DNA of 64,000 nucleotides from the NCBI RefSeq assembly GCF_035046505.1, contig NC_089822.1, forward strand, positions 87,713,659-87,777,658, in the 5' to 3' direction. A program made the position numbers and the translations under genes. Of this stretch, positions 35,143-47,085 are shown piece after piece. A model generated the notes under the pieces. That model had not been told where the DNA came from. It saw only the letters and a list, made by a program, of their open reading frames with translations, and ran no database searches. Origin of the DNA: Tiliqua scincoides. Lineage: Eukaryota > Chordata > Lepidosauria > Squamata > Scincidae. Every line of letters starts with the position of its first letter. Positions within the stretch are counted from its first letter, which is position 1.

Positions 35143-35400
35143 GCAGTCCAATCCCGCTCGTCCTGCTCCCTGCCCAGACACTCCCCATTCCCACCAGGTT
35201 CCACCCTGCACTCTCCCCCAGAGCCAGCTTATCTGCACTCTTGTGTGTAGTCAGCTGTGGCAGCAGGCAACTAACACTGCCAACATTTGTGGTGGCGGTC
35301 CTGGAATAGCCGCTGGCGGTACAGCACACGCACCACCATATGGCCATTTACAACAGCAGAACCACTGTCCTGCTGTTATAATGCCCAATTATGATTAGGC
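35143..35400. mobile_element. GC-rich MITE remnant of the CCAATCC group
   Basis: It begins CAGTCCAATCCCGC and ends near TTATGATTAGGCTG. No target duplication is visible. Confidence 0.4.
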
Positions 35401-35862
35401 TGTCACAAGTTTACTACCACTGGCATTCCATCAGTGGCAGTCTAATGAACTGATCATAGATAGTGTTTTATCCTTAAAATAGTTACAACCCAATTCTAAC
35501 TAACTACACAGTAATGCAGTGGTGTAGCTAATGATTGTGTAGCCCGGTGCCCAGCTCAAAATGATGCCCCAGAAGTGATGTCAAAGTGAAAATGGGGAAA
35601 AAACCTCCTTCCCCCAGCAGCTCCCTGCCTCTCCCCAGCCTCCGCCCCCCATATTAAACCTAATTGGTTCCCTGCTGTATCAATTGGTTCTCGGAACAGT
35701 TGGTCTCATTGTCAGTTCTGCGTTAAGAAAATTCAGCTTTTGTTACATAAGGCAGTGGTGTTTTTATTTTCTAGTTATTTGGTTATAACTTTTGATAGAA
35801 TAGAGATATTTTGACAATTGACATGGTTTGTTTCACTGCATTCTGCATTAATTTCGCACTGA

Positions 35863-35947
35863 ATGGTCTATATTATACAGTGGTCTATATTATACAATGC
35901 ATAATGGTCTATATTATACAGTGTATAATGGTCTATATTATACAGTG
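35863..35947. repeat. Tandem TGGTCTATATTATACAGTG units at a hAT end
   Basis: There are four imperfect copies. The last merges with the start CAGTGTTTCTCAAAC of the hAT-like element at 35943. Confidence 0.8.
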
Positions 35948-36286
35948 TTTCTCAAACTGTGGGTCAGGGCCCACTAGGTGGGTCACGAGTCAATTGAGGT
36001 GGGTTCCCATTCATTTCAATATATTATTTTTAATAGATTAGACTTGATGCTACCATGGTATCTGACTGCATTTGGGGAAATGTTACAGACCTGTACTTTT
36101 AACAAGCTACTATGTATATTCTTTTAACAATGATAGTAAATGGGACTTACTCCTGCGTATGTATAGGTAGGATTGCAGCCTAGGATTGTGAAAAATGTTC
36201 TTGCTTGATCACATCACTTCCGATGGGTCCTGACAGATTCTCAATCTAAAAAGTGGGTCCTGGTGCCAAACATGTGAGAACCACTG
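35943..36286. mobile_element. hAT-like element
   Basis: The left end is CAGTGTTTCTCAAACTGTGG and the right end ACATGTGAGAACCACTG, followed by GTCTACAA. The expected duplicate on the left is blurred by the tandem repeat (GTCTATAT). It shares its body with 4519, 24572 and 41249. Confidence 0.7.
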
Positions 36287-36419
36287 GTCTACAACATGAT
36301 GGTATAACTTGAAAACACTAAAGTTTTCACAATTTTGGCCACAAGTGTCAAGCCCAGGTTGTTGTCCCCCTAAAACCTGTTGCCCGGTGCAATTGCTACC
36401 CCCTGCAATCACTTCGCTA

Positions 36420-36870
36420 TGCCACTGCAGTAACGTAGCAGCTCCAACACTGACTCCGCTGCATTTTGTGGGAGAGTTTTGACTTCTGGAGGTCTCCTTG
36501 GGATGAGGGAGCATTTTTTTCCTTGCCCCAAGGTAAGCCCCAGCTGCCACCATGACTCAATTCAGACCTGCACCAGCTCTATAGCAGGCTGGTGCAAGTC
36601 TGCAATGACCCAGGAAGGCAGATCAGGCCAAGGAAGGGGGTTATGATTTGATTAGTGCAGCTGTCACTGGAACTGCCCCCTTTCAGGTTCTGATCCACTG
36701 GCCTCTCTGCCCTGTCACCTCACTGTTCTGCCCACCCCCGCCCATTCCACCCCATCTCTCCCAAAGCCTGTGCAAGCTTACCTGCCCCAGTGGTCATCCA
36801 TTGTCCACCATTGGCAGACCAAGCTGCTTGCCACTTGTTCCAGAGGTGTAAAGGCCTGTAGGACGGAGCC
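36420..36870. mobile_element. GC-rich MITE remnant of the CCAATCC group
   Basis: It carries the group markers GGAGGTCTCCTTGGGATGAGG, CTTGCCCCAAGGTAAG and GCACCAGCTCTATAGC (a small inverted pair with GCTGGTGCAAG). Borders are uncertain. Confidence 0.4.
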
Positions 36871-36925
36871 ATTAATGTTAATAATATTTCTCATCTTCTA
36901 AATAATCTGCTGGAAGAGTTATTTA

Positions 36926-37104
36926 GGACACAATCCTAACCCACTTTCCAGCACCGACATAAGGGCAATGCAGCTCCAAGATAAGGGAATAAACATTCCT
37001 TTGCTTTGAGGAGGCCTCCATGAGTGCCACCCAACTGCAGGATGCAGTACATGCCCCACTGGCACCACTATGCCAGTGCTGGAAAGTTGGTTAGGATTTG
37101 GGCC
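36926..37104. mobile_element. Harbinger-like MITE (class 1)
   Basis: The termini are GGACACAATCCTAACCCAC and GTTGGTTAGGATTTGGGCC. A perfect TTA duplication lies at 36923-36925 and 37105-37107. Confidence 0.8.
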
Positions 37105-37499
37105 TTAGTCTGTTTTCTCCCATAACTACTAAGGCTTATTTACAGTATTTATAAACTGGACTCTCTGCCAAAAAAGGTGCCTGAGGCAACAAACAACAAG
37201 CCAGTATATAAAAACAATTAAAAACCAGTTACTAAAATAACCATCAATTCACTATGACAAAACTCAGTACGGATATGAAAACTCGATACAAATAAAACAA
37301 AAGCCACAGTTCAGCTAAAACCACCATCTCAGCAGCCAAGGGTTCAACGAAGCGCAGCCGTCCGGAAATGCTTTAGTTAAAGAACAGTGTATTCGGTTTG
37401 TTGCTTGAAGGCCAAGGGAGATGACGTCGTTTCCAGGCCCCACTGGGAAAGTGGGGAACCATGAAGATTCTTATCCTCTGGCTTTGGAATATTTTTGTT

Positions 37500-38105
37500 A
37501 AAAAGCATCATTGTCATCATCTTGTGGGATTTTTGAATACAAGCTGATAAGGTTTTGCTGCACAACACACCAGACATTACAGTAATAGAAAAAAATTAAG
37601 TGACCATGATCGACATAGCAATACCTGGTGACAGTAGAATTGATGTAAAAGAATATGAAAAAATCAGTAAATAACAGGATCTAAAAATTGAAATCCAAGG
37701 CGCAAACCAGCAGTGGTCATCCCAGTGATTGGGACTGGCACATTAGATGCAGCCCCAAAAACACTTGAATCACATTTAAAACATCTGAACATTGACAAAA
37801 TTACTATCCGTCAAATTCAAAAAACCACCCTGCTTGGTTCAGCACACATCATTTGCAAATATGGTTGGCAACCTTCAGTCTCGAAAGACTATGGTATAAG
37901 CCTACAGCACCCGGTATTCCCAAGCAGTCTCCCATCTAAGTACTAACCAGGCCTGACCCTGCTTAGCTTCTGAGATCAGACAAGATCAGGCATGTGCAGG
38001 GTAACAGTTGCTGCAAATATATTACAATGTCATAGGCCTCTGGCTGAGGCCCGACTAGTAATTAAGGCCAAGTCTAGCTAAAGAACTGGCAGCTGTGTCA
38101 TGAGA

Positions 38106-38166
<61 letters not shown>
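37500..38166 (+). mobile_element. R2/R4-type LINE C-terminus, interrupted by a SINE
   Basis: Translated pieces read ILWDF, IQADK, NTPDITVIEK, IDIAIPGDSRID and TTLLGSAHII. These resemble the restriction-like endonuclease domain of R2/R4/Dong-clade LINEs, in which a PD...D pattern forms the active site. At least three in-frame stops show it is dead. The 3' part resumes after the SINE at 38012 and ends in an AAT microsatellite (38104-38166), the usual tail. The copy is strongly 5'-truncated. Confidence 0.7.
37863..38011 (-). mobile_element. 5S-rRNA-derived SINE with 9-bp target duplication
   Basis: On the minus strand the element has a nearly full 5S rRNA-like head: CTGATCTCAGAAGCTAAGCA, GGTTAGTACTTAGATGGGAG, ACTGCTTGGGAATACCGGGT. 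It includes the internal Pol III control region and the GCTGTAGGCTT end. Then comes a 30-base tail TAGTCTTTCGAGACTGAAGG with TTGCCAA. TGCAAATAT flanks both sides (37854-37862 and 38012-38020), so it inserted into the LINE by target-primed reverse transcription. It is a SINE, not a working 5S gene, since the head is mutated. Confidence 0.9.
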
Positions 38167-38167
<1 letters not shown>

Positions 38168-38169
38168 GT

Positions 38170-39340
38170 CTTCCTAGTTGGTGATATGCATGGTTTATTC
38201 AGTCCTAGCATGCACACAGGGTGAGACACCTGTAGTTGCTCTTATGCAAAAACTCCATCTGTACTTCAAAAATTCCGAGAACCACATCCAGATCTCTGTA
38301 CAAAAAGTTATGGTAGCTGACCAATTAGTAAAGAACAAACAAAACAAGCCATACTGGACAGTTTGGGGTGTGTGTGTTGTTTTTTTTCTTTCTGGTCAGG
38401 TGACAACTCTTGCTTCAAGTTCAAAAGAACATCTGACATGACAGTCAGCACTGGTTCCAGAACTCTTGCAAACTGCACACCATGGACTCTCCTTCTGACC
38501 CAGGTGGGCCCCAATAGAGTCACTTCCCTTCACCACACAAGGTTTATGGGTACAATTTGATGGAGTCAAAGGTCTAAGTAAATCTGTAACATTCTATATA
38601 AAACATTCTATATTAATATATAAGTATTAATTGGTGTTTTAGAAAACTGGAACTTCGTTAATTACCTTCATTTGTGACAAATCATGGTGATATTGATGTA
38701 ACATTACCAGATTTTAAGAGATAATTATTCTGATTAATCTATCACATTTGTGTCTAACCCTCCTTCCAGGATTCAGGGCAGCCCATACAGGATTTCCCAT
38801 TTTATCCCTACAAGAACCTGGAGAAATAGATTAGGATTGCGAGAGTAATCCAGTGAGTTTCATGGTGGTGGTGGTGGTGGGGGAACAGAGGAACTGGGTC
38901 TTCCAATTCCAAGCCTTTTTATCATCCTGCTCTCTCGCTGACTTCTATAAAAATCCCATGTTTTCCAAACTAGGGGGTAAGATTTTACAGTACTGTATGC
39001 GAAATTGCCTCTTCTGTGTCATTTTCTGTTTGGATGTCTGTCAGGCATTTATAAAATAATTGAACAAAATGTTGTTATTCATTACTTCATGAGTAAAGGC
39101 AGCTGTTTGTTTCCATGTCAGTTACTTGCGTGCACAAAGCTTTCTTCAACATTGATTAAAACAGGCCATCCCTTCCCTCCCATGGAGTTCCGAGTGTGCA
39201 TCAGAGACCAACATGCATGTGCTTGAGCTGCTACACTGGGGCCAAAGTGTACGAAATGCTAAACGCTCATTTTACTTCCACCCCCTTACAAGAATCATTG
39301 GTGTTTGGAGATAGCGTTGCATGATGGTTTAAGGTGTTTA
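38170..39340. other. Intergenic stretch: nothing supported
   Basis: The sequence is non-coding, with a TGG microsatellite at about 38863-38880. No family is recognised. Confidence 0.5.
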
Positions 39341-39349
39341 GTATTCCAT

Positions 39350-39665
39350 GCATGGTCCTCCTATTGGAAGTACCACCGGAAGTAACTAGTGATGATGTCA
39401 CCACCAGTTACTTCTAGATTGGGAGGCCAGATGCAACATGACAAACATTAGTAAGAGGTTCAGGCTGAACAGGAGGGCTTTTTCAGGCTTGTGGAAAGTG
39501 CATGCTGGAGCTCTGCCTGCCAAGCTGAGCCTCCTACTGCTGCTTGTCGTGTTGCATTGCTGGTCTTGCTGCCAGGTGGTGGAGGACTGGGGGTCCCACA
39601 TGTACCACCAGACACCACCTCAAGTATTACCAGTGGTACCTGTATCACTGGTTGAGAAATGCTGC
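39350..39665. mobile_element. hAT-like element, second copy of the 2689 family
   Basis: It shares ACCACCGGAAGTAACT, GGGAGGCCAGATGCAACATG and the right end GGTTGAGAAATGCTG, followed by CTCTAGAA. The left duplication is not seen. Confidence 0.5.
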
Positions 39666-41248
39666 TCTAGAATGGAGGAAGCCATCAAAGGTGATCCACC
39701 CACTCCTAAGCAGGGGCTTAGTAAGGGGTGCAACAAAGAGAAGCTGCGTGTAGAAGAGGGCAAACTGAGAGCTGAAGTGCTTTGGACTGCAGACCCCACT
39801 GGGGGTCTGATGTCATCCGTTGCTGCCTTGTAGAAGTGGCACTTGCTTCCATCTGCTACGCAATGTTTATATTTGTAGAGAAGCCAAGTATTACAACTCA
39901 AAAAGCCTCCAGTTTAATCTCCACCAAAAGGAAATCCACTGGAAGCCAAACCTAGGTGGTGCTGCCCCTGGAATTTCTCGTTGCCTGTGGAAGTGGGGAA
40001 TGTACGTAACAATATATTTTTCCGCCAACTGAAATATTTATCATCATAATTCATTTTATAGAATTACATTGCAAGTAAAAGAGTTTGATATTATTCTGCA
40101 TGAAATGTATCTAAACCGGATCAAAGTGTCTGAACCAATTACCAAACTCCATTTACCGTTGGTGTCTGAATCAGAGCTGAACTATCACATTAAAAAATAT
40201 TGACAAACAAGAACCAGAATATAACTCACATCTTTAATGGTTTGACACCCTGTGGAAATGTCAGTGAAAATGTTATGTAATATATGAACAATAAATGGAT
40301 ATGATAGCAATTATGAAGCAAATAAGAGGGAAATTGAAGTCAAAAGTATGAAAACAAAATTCCACATTTGGCATGAAGAATTTCAAAACCATGTCAAATG
40401 ACATGCAGACATGTTCCTGTTCCATTTTAAGAGCTTGGCAATAAGGATAGTCTGTTAAAATTCATTGTGGTTTTTTAGCAACATGACTCAGGACCACTTC
40501 TGAGCTTGTTTTCTTAAGACGCATACACATGTCCCACAAGGAAGGTTCTATATGAGTCTGTGTCATAGCAAATATGCACTCTGGTTCTGTCTCTAGCTGC
40601 TAGGAATATTAGAAATACAACAGGCATGGGTGCATCAGAGTTTGATCAGTTCAGACACTGGCCAGAGGACCCTGTATTCCTACCTACCCACCTTTGGAAG
40701 TTCCCCCTCCATACTTACTTATATGTGGGGTAGTGATGAACATACTCAGCTAAGCGACTCACTCCATCAGTGCCTTCTCCTGCCCTCTCCAGCGTTAAAC
40801 AGGTTTGCCAAAGGGCTGTGATGTGAGGCTGTGATGATGTTGGGACTTTTAGAAAGTCCATTGCACATTAAAAAGGCAAGACAAGATGGCTGCGAAATGA
40901 TCTCCTCAGCTCCTCAGCAAAAAAAAAGCATTGTTTTGCCATTTCTTAGAGAGCAGCACTGCACAAAAAGAGTATTCACATCCACTTCTCCTTTTACTTT
41001 TCTCAACATGCCATTGTGTGACACAACGCTATCAAAAATGACCTGGAGCTGGGGATAAGCAGTGAGGTTGCCAAGTGTGCAGATGACACTAAACTTTTCT
41101 GGGTGGTGAAGGGATTGTGAAGCACTCCAGAAGGATATCTCTAAACTGGGGGAGTGGGCAGCATACTGGCAAATGTACTTCAGTGTAAGCAAGTGTAAAG
41201 CAATGCACATTGGAGTAAGAAATAAAAATTTCAACTATATACTAATTA

Positions 41249-41593
41249 CAGTGGTTCTCACACATTTAGCACCAGAATCCACTTTTTAGAATGAGAATCT
41301 GTCAGGACTCACCAGAAATGACATCATCAAGCAGGAAAATTTTTGACAATCCTAGGCTGCAATCCTACCCACACTTACCCAGAAGTAAGTCCCATTAACT
41401 ATCATTGTTAAAAGAATATACAGAGTAGCTTGTTAAAAGTACAGGTCTATAACATTTCCCCAAATGCAGTCACATACCATGGTAGCATCAAGTCTAATAT
41501 ATTAAAAATAATATATTGAAATGAATGGGGACCCACCTGAAATTGGCTCACAACCCACGTAGTGGGTCCCAACCCACAGTATGAGAAACACTG
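41249..41593. mobile_element. hAT-like element inserted in CR1
   Basis: The ends are CAGTGGTTCTCACACATTT and CAGTATGAGAAACACTG. The worn target duplication is CTAAT on each side (ACTAATTA and GCTAATGG). It is in the same subfamily as 4519-4869. Confidence 0.75.
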
Positions 41594-41680
41594 TGCTAAT
41601 GGGTTCTGAGCTGTCTGAGATGGATCAGGAGAGATCTTGAGGTGCTGGTGCACAGCTTGATGTGTCAATTCAGTGTGCAG

Positions 41681-42560
41681 CACTGGCGTCGCTAGAGGGG
41701 TGCGGGGGGTGCAGGCCACACTGGGTGATGCACCGGGGGGTGACGTGCCCTGGGGAGAGGACGTGCTAACTTCGCGGCTTTCAGAGCTACCCTGTCGTGC
41801 CATACACCATTGGATGCGGAATGTCCAGCAGAGCGCAATGCAAAAAAACAGAATTGAAATAGCTCCTTTCGTTCAAAGGTTATGGCCAAAAAACCAGAAA
41901 GAAAAAATGCATGGAGCCCTATGAAAAGTGAAAGTGAGCCGTATCATGCGTTTATTCACAAGCAGGTGTACTTGCCATAGTCCGTCGGAAAGGGCAGGCT
42001 GAAAGGAATCCAACGACACCAGAATGGTCCCGATCCAATGAATGCAGCCCCCCAAAACACGAGGAGGTCCCTGCCTCCCTCCCAGCTGTGTCTATTGAGC
42101 CCTAAATGAAGCCACGTGGCCACGTTGACTTGCGAGCAAGTGAACTTGCCTTAGTCCAGGCAAGGACTAAGAGGACTCAGAGCAGGCTGAGAGGACTCCA
42201 AGGACAGACTGTCATTCTAAAAAGTGGGTCCCAGTGCTAAATGTTTGAGAACTGCTGCAATAAGGTGTTAGTAAGTTGACATATGTATGTGTTTGTGTGT
42301 GACTCTACAAGTTTTCAAAATCACTAAAATCAGAATTTGGAGGAATAATACCATAATGTTATATATCAATCAATGCATAATTTCATGCGGAATGCATGAA
42401 ACAAACCACATTGAAATATCTGTGTTCTAACAAAAGGTACAGCCAAAAAACCAGTGGGGGCAGGGCAATGGCACATCACCACGCCCACTACCTGGGGCGT
42501 TGCTGCACCCACTGCATGGGGTGACGCGCAGGCCTCCCGCACCAGGTGACGCGAATCCTG
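41681..42560. mobile_element. GC-rich DNA transposon derivative inserted in CR1
   Basis: GTGTGCAG lies on both sides (41673-41680 and 42561-42568), and the CR1 text continues across it. The left end is CACTGGCGTCGCTAGAG. The right part matches window positions 1-120. A relic of the 41249-type hAT (CATTCTAAAAAGTGGGTCCC) at about 42210-42262 is nested or captured within. No transposase frame is seen. Confidence 0.6.
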
Positions 42561-42761
42561 GTGTGCAGTGGCTAGAAAGAAGGGCAATTCTATGCTCAGG
42601 ATAAGTGAAAATAGGGATTGAGAATAAAACGGTGAATACCTTTGTACAAATTGATAGTAAGGCCACAACTGGAGTATTGTGTCCAGTTCTGGTCACCACA
42701 TCTCAAAAGTGGAACAGGCAAAGGTGCAGAAGAGAGCGGCCAAAATTATTTGTGGGACTAA

Positions 42762-42962
42762 GGGTGCAATCCTAACCCCTTATGTCAGTGCTTTCCAGTA
42801 CTGGCATAGCGGTGCCAATGGATGATTTGCTGCATCCTGCAGTTGGGTGTCACTCATGGAGGCCTCCTCAAAGTAAGAGAATGTTTGTTCCCGTATCTCA
42901 GAGCTGCATTGCCCTTATGTCAGTGCTGGAAAGCACTGTCATAAGGGGTTAGGATTGCATCC
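42762..42962. mobile_element. Harbinger-like MITE inserted in CR1
   Basis: The ends are GGGTGCAATCCTAACCCC and GGGGTTAGGATTGCATCC, with TAA on both sides (42759-42761 and 42963-42965). CR1 sequence continues across the insertion. Confidence 0.85.
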
Positions 42963-43466
42963 TAAGGCATCTCTCTTACAAGGAAAGGCTATGGAATTTG
43001 GGGCTCTTCAGTCTAGAAAGAAGGTGCTTGAGGGAGGACATGACTATATAAAATTATGCATGGAATGTTTAGATTGGATAGAGGAACATTGTTTTTCCTC
43101 TCACACAACAGCAGAATAAGGAGATGACATCCAGTAAAATTGAGCGGCAGGAGAGTTAGAACAGAGAAAAGGAAATATTTCTTTACCCAGTAATTAATCT
43201 GTAGAACTCCATGCTACAGGATGTTGTGATGGCACCTGGTCAAAATGTCTTTAAAAGATAGATAGATTTATGGAGGAACAGGATACAAGCCACAATCACA
43301 ATATGCAACCCCTGGGTTTTAGAAGTAGTCTACCTCAGAATGCCAGCTGCAAGGGAGTGGCAACAGGAAATGGTGCTTCCTGAGGCATCTGGTGGGCCAC
43401 TGTGAGATACAGGAAGTTGAATTAGAAGGGCCCTTGGCTTGATCCAGGAGGATCTTATGTTCTTAC

Positions 43467-43518
43467 CCTTCTTATTTTGAGCAGCTTAAGGGAGCTTAAG
43501 CTGCTCAAAATAAGAAGG
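43467..43518. repeat. Perfect 24-bp inverted repeat with 4-base loop
   Basis: CCTTCTTATTTTGAGCAGCT plus TAAG (43467-43490), loop GGAG, then the exact reverse complement (43495-43518). It lies precisely at the CR1 3' end. Confidence 0.95.
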
Positions 43519-44139
43519 ATTGCATTACACTATCCCTGTGGCAACCAAGGTAAGCAAAGAAGTCACAATAGTAGTACTGTAGTGTCTTTATTTTATCCTT
43601 TCAGACCACTGGAAAGATTTCAGAAATGTGTGGTATGGTAGATTTAAGATTTAAAAAATGGGCTTTTGCAACTTCAAAGCGCATTCTTCCCCCTCCCCAT
43701 TAAACAAAGCCGCATGGCACCATTTTAATGGGAATTGCCATATTTAAGTATGAGAATGTCAAAAGCAACCCTTAGCAATTCTGCTACCAGAGAAGTGAGT
43801 CACAAAGTCGTTTGCATTTTAGGAGTTTTGCTACTTAATTTCTCTGGGGTGCTGTTTCAAAATGGATTCAGCCTCATCTTTATGACCCAACACACATTTT
43901 AAGCTTTTTGCTACTATTTTGAAACTCAGAAATCAAAGTGCACATTTTCTGTACAATTAATTGAGTTACACACACACACATATATTTAAATAATTGAATT
44001 TCTTTTTCCGTCATGTCTATTTTTTTTATTATGGCATAGGTTCTGTTCTTGAAGTTTCCACTTCATGAATGAACGAATGTTTTTATATGATCCAGTCCGA
44101 GGTTTTGTTGATCAAGTCCTAGGTCTTGTTGATTCGGGC

Positions 44140-44517
44140 ACGAGGTCTGGCTCAGTTTGTAGAGCTGCCGCCTTGTATGCCTGAAGATCTGAGGTTGCCA
44201 GTTCGAAACAACTGGAAGTACCCCAGAACTGAGGACACACTGATATACTGATGAGCTGACCCTAGGTGGCAGAGAGGAGTTGCCATCAAGTGGAGCGTGG
44301 GAGGCGAAGGGCCAGAGAGAGGCCAGACCGGGAAGGAATCCAGCTGGAATGAGGATTTCTATGAAAGACTATAACTATTTAACTGTAAAAATCCCTACAG
44401 AGGGGGGGGGGAGGTTTAGAACAGCCTGCCTATGTAAAGCGCCTTGGATTAAAGTCTGAGGAGAAATCTGACGTCCAAAAGAAAGGCGGTATATAAATAC
44501 CTGTATAAATAAATAAA
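44140..44517 (+). mobile_element. tRNA-derived SINE
   Basis: The head has a Pol III A box TGGCTCAGTTTGTAGAGC and a B box GGTTGCCAGTTCGAAAC. A long body and the tail AAAGGCGGTATATAAATACC with AAATAAATAAAT follow. This resembles squamate tRNA-SINEs whose tail is shared with a partner LINE. A G-run is at about 44402-44411. Borders are approximate. Confidence 0.75.
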
Positions 44518-44739
44518 TGATAGAGCTTACTTCCAATTAAGGAAGCTTCTTTGGAAGAAAATCTTTACAGTGTCTTTCCAGATGGAAGATTTTTCAGGTG
44601 TTAGCCATCCTGATTTACTTCACCCAATACACACAAGAAAATCTGGAATTTAATAAAACCTCAGGAACAATATGATTATTGAAAAATATTAGAAGAGTAC
44701 AGTGTTTTGCAACATAACATATTTCAGCAAAATCAAATT

Positions 44740-45080
44740 GCTGGGTGGCAGGGGTGGACGAGGCATGGGGAGGATGGGGAGAGGGTGGTTCAGGCCCATG
44801 AGGGGGTGGGGAAAGCAGTCATAGCTACCCCTGCATCCTATCCCCCTTTTTGGGCCTCAAAGCCTGACACAGGGTGTCCCAGATGTGTGTCTGTAATCTT
44901 GTGCAGAACTGAGTAGCCCCACAGAGACTGTTGGGGCTTTACCCAGGGTAAGGGGTACCCCTTCCCCTGAGGAGATCTCCAGCAACCTCTATTCCTATGT
45001 TGGATGCAGCAGAGGTTGCACTGGCCCCGCCAGTTAAACAGCAAAGGTGGCACATGAGCAAAGCCCAGAATGCTCCTTCA
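44740..45080. mobile_element. GC-rich MITE remnant of the CCAATCC group
   Basis: It holds GGGGCTTTACCCAGGGTAAG, GGGTACCCCTTCCCCTGAGG and TGCATCCTATCCCC. Borders are worn. Confidence 0.35.
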
Positions 45081-45084
45081 ACCT

Positions 45085-46995
45085 GCCACTCATCTTCCTG
45101 TAGTGTAGGCCTTCTTTCCAAGTGCTTTTCTCCCAGCCAGACTCTTTTTGTCATCTGATAGCCTGAAAAGGGTAAAACATGGGATACAGAACTGGAAGAT
45201 AAGCCAAGTTTAGCAGTCCTTCACACCCCCATTTGTTCCTTTAAATCATATTTCTCCTTCCCATTCCCCACTTTTTATAGATTGGGGCAGATCTAGGTTG
45301 AGACACACAGGTGTCACATATAGTTTGAGTCTCTGGTGTACCATCCATGAGGATGCAATGCTAACCACAGGAATATTCTGTGAAATTCTGTTTGAACTAG
45401 TTGTTGTGAGCACATTTTCAATAATAAAAAAGGACTAAGATGTATTGCTACTTCAATAATTCTTTCACACACTGAATATTCTGAACAGAAACATTTCTCT
45501 CTCATCTCTTTAGCTATCTTAGTGTTTTCTTTGTTTCAAAACCATACCTTCACAGTACTTCTTCCAATCTTTATGGAATTAATAATTTCCTAATCCCTCA
45601 GAATCATGTATACTGTTCTACAGTTCAATCTATTTTTAAAGGATAAATTGCCTTTAGCCTAACTAATCATACATATACATATAAATTATATTTTGTCTTA
45701 TGGCCTACTGAGCCATCAACCTTTTGACACACAGAGTCCTACTGGGTTGAATAGGGAAGATCTGAATGTATAATGACTGTAGGTTCAGCAAGATGGGAAT
45801 TCTGTCACTCAGGAAAATATGAATTTTCATTAATCTCTGTATGAAGCGGATTAATGTATAATTGTCTCCTAGATTTTCAGCTTCACACATGTGAGGAGGT
45901 TGCTGAGATTAAAATAAACTGCTGCATTTTCACAGTTAGTGGTTCTCAGCCGTGGCTTGTCAAGTTCTGACAGTAAGCAATTGCAGAACATGCAGTTTAT
46001 AATAAGCAAAAATGTTTAATGATGTTGTAGGTCATCCAGTTAATAAACAGCTCAACCAACTGGGAATTTCTCTTGTGCAAGCTCCATAGAAACGGATGGT
46101 AGTTGTGCAAAAGCGTAGCACAGGCTGACTGAGTGCAGACAATAGCGCTTCAGACTTGGAAGCTGTATTGTTATCAATTCCTGTAACATATACATTTGCT
46201 TTTTGCCATGGTCAAACAGGAAACTGGCTTTTGTGGGTTGTTTTAATGCATCCAGCTGAAGAACCTGTCAGAAATATGACCCGGAATATCTGCAATGGAC
46301 ATGCATGCATTTTGGTGTGATTTTCACTGATGCCTATTAATGCCCGTGCAAATCGCACACGATTCTATTTTCTTTCCACATAGTTCTGGGATGTTTAATG
46401 TTTTGGTCTTCAGAATGCCAAAGATGGGCGCATTGCTGCATATGTGCTCAAAGTGTGATTGTTCCTTCAGGAGTGAAATTGTTAAAGTCAGACCCTGCTT
46501 ATGAACTGATCTAGTAAATTTCCCCGTTTCATTACCTGCTTGGGATTAAAAGAAGTGGTTGAAATCAGGAGCTTTAAAAAAAAAAAAAAAAAAGAGTGAA
46601 CAAAAGTTGTCTCTCTTCCCCCATGAGGCTTTTCCCCTTCCATTGTCTACATTTAGTTAGGCAAGCTATTGATGATAGGTGTGCTTGTGTTACTATAGGG
46701 ATGAGACAGAAGTCACAATGTTCACAGAAATGATTGTATACATACAGTCTAAATGGAAAGTTTTGTCTTGTAATATTCCCATTCATTTTCATGACACATG
46801 TGCAGAAGTTTCTGAATGGTACCCTACAGCAGCTCCTACTATTCAGGTTTAAAGAGCACAATGTAAGGCAATGCCTGAAGTTCTAAGAATACCTACTTGG
46901 CAGCCAGCAATCATTGTGACTTACTTCTGAATGACAAAGTGAGGGCTAGGCTGTGACCTCATACTTGTGCTTTCTTTGTTTAGGTAAACTGACTG
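45085..46995. other. Intergenic stretch: nothing supported
   Basis: The sequence is AT-rich and non-coding. An A-run of about 19 bases is at 46575-46594. No repeat family is recognised with confidence. Confidence 0.5.
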
Positions 46996-47085
46996 GCAGC
47001 CCAATCCTATGCATGTCTACTCAGAAGTAAGTCCCATTACAGTCAGTGGGGCTTACTCCCAGGAAAGTATGGATAGGATTGGGCT
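46996..47085. mobile_element. Harbinger-like MITE (class 2, short)
   Basis: CAGCCCAATCCTATGCATG and ATGGATAGGATTGGGCT are inverted around AGAAGTAAGTCCC and GGGGCTTACTCCC. Confidence 0.7.

Larger units (their letters stand above)
41020..43466 (+). mobile_element. CR1 LINE 3' part, cut by three DNA transposons
   Basis: Four segments (about 41020-41248, 41594-41680, 42561-42761 and 42963-43466) follow one another as a single CR1 3' region: GATGACACTAAACTTTTC (the RT ADDTKLF box), AGTGTAAAGCAATGCACATT, TTGTGTCCAGTTCTGGTCAC, AGGCTATGGAATTTGGGGCT and GGGCCACTGTGAGATACAGG. The frame is heavily broken. The 3' end is at TCTTATGTTCTTA. The gaps are filled by elements at 41249, 41681 and 42762. Confidence 0.85.

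Noticed and set aside
37900-38011. A 5S rRNA gene
   Set aside because: The head is mutated and is fused to a LINE-type tail with a target duplication, so it is a SINE.
38104-38166. AAT repeat as a CRISPR-like or regulatory array
   Set aside because: It is a plain microsatellite forming the tail of the LINE; CRISPR is not expected in vertebrate DNA.
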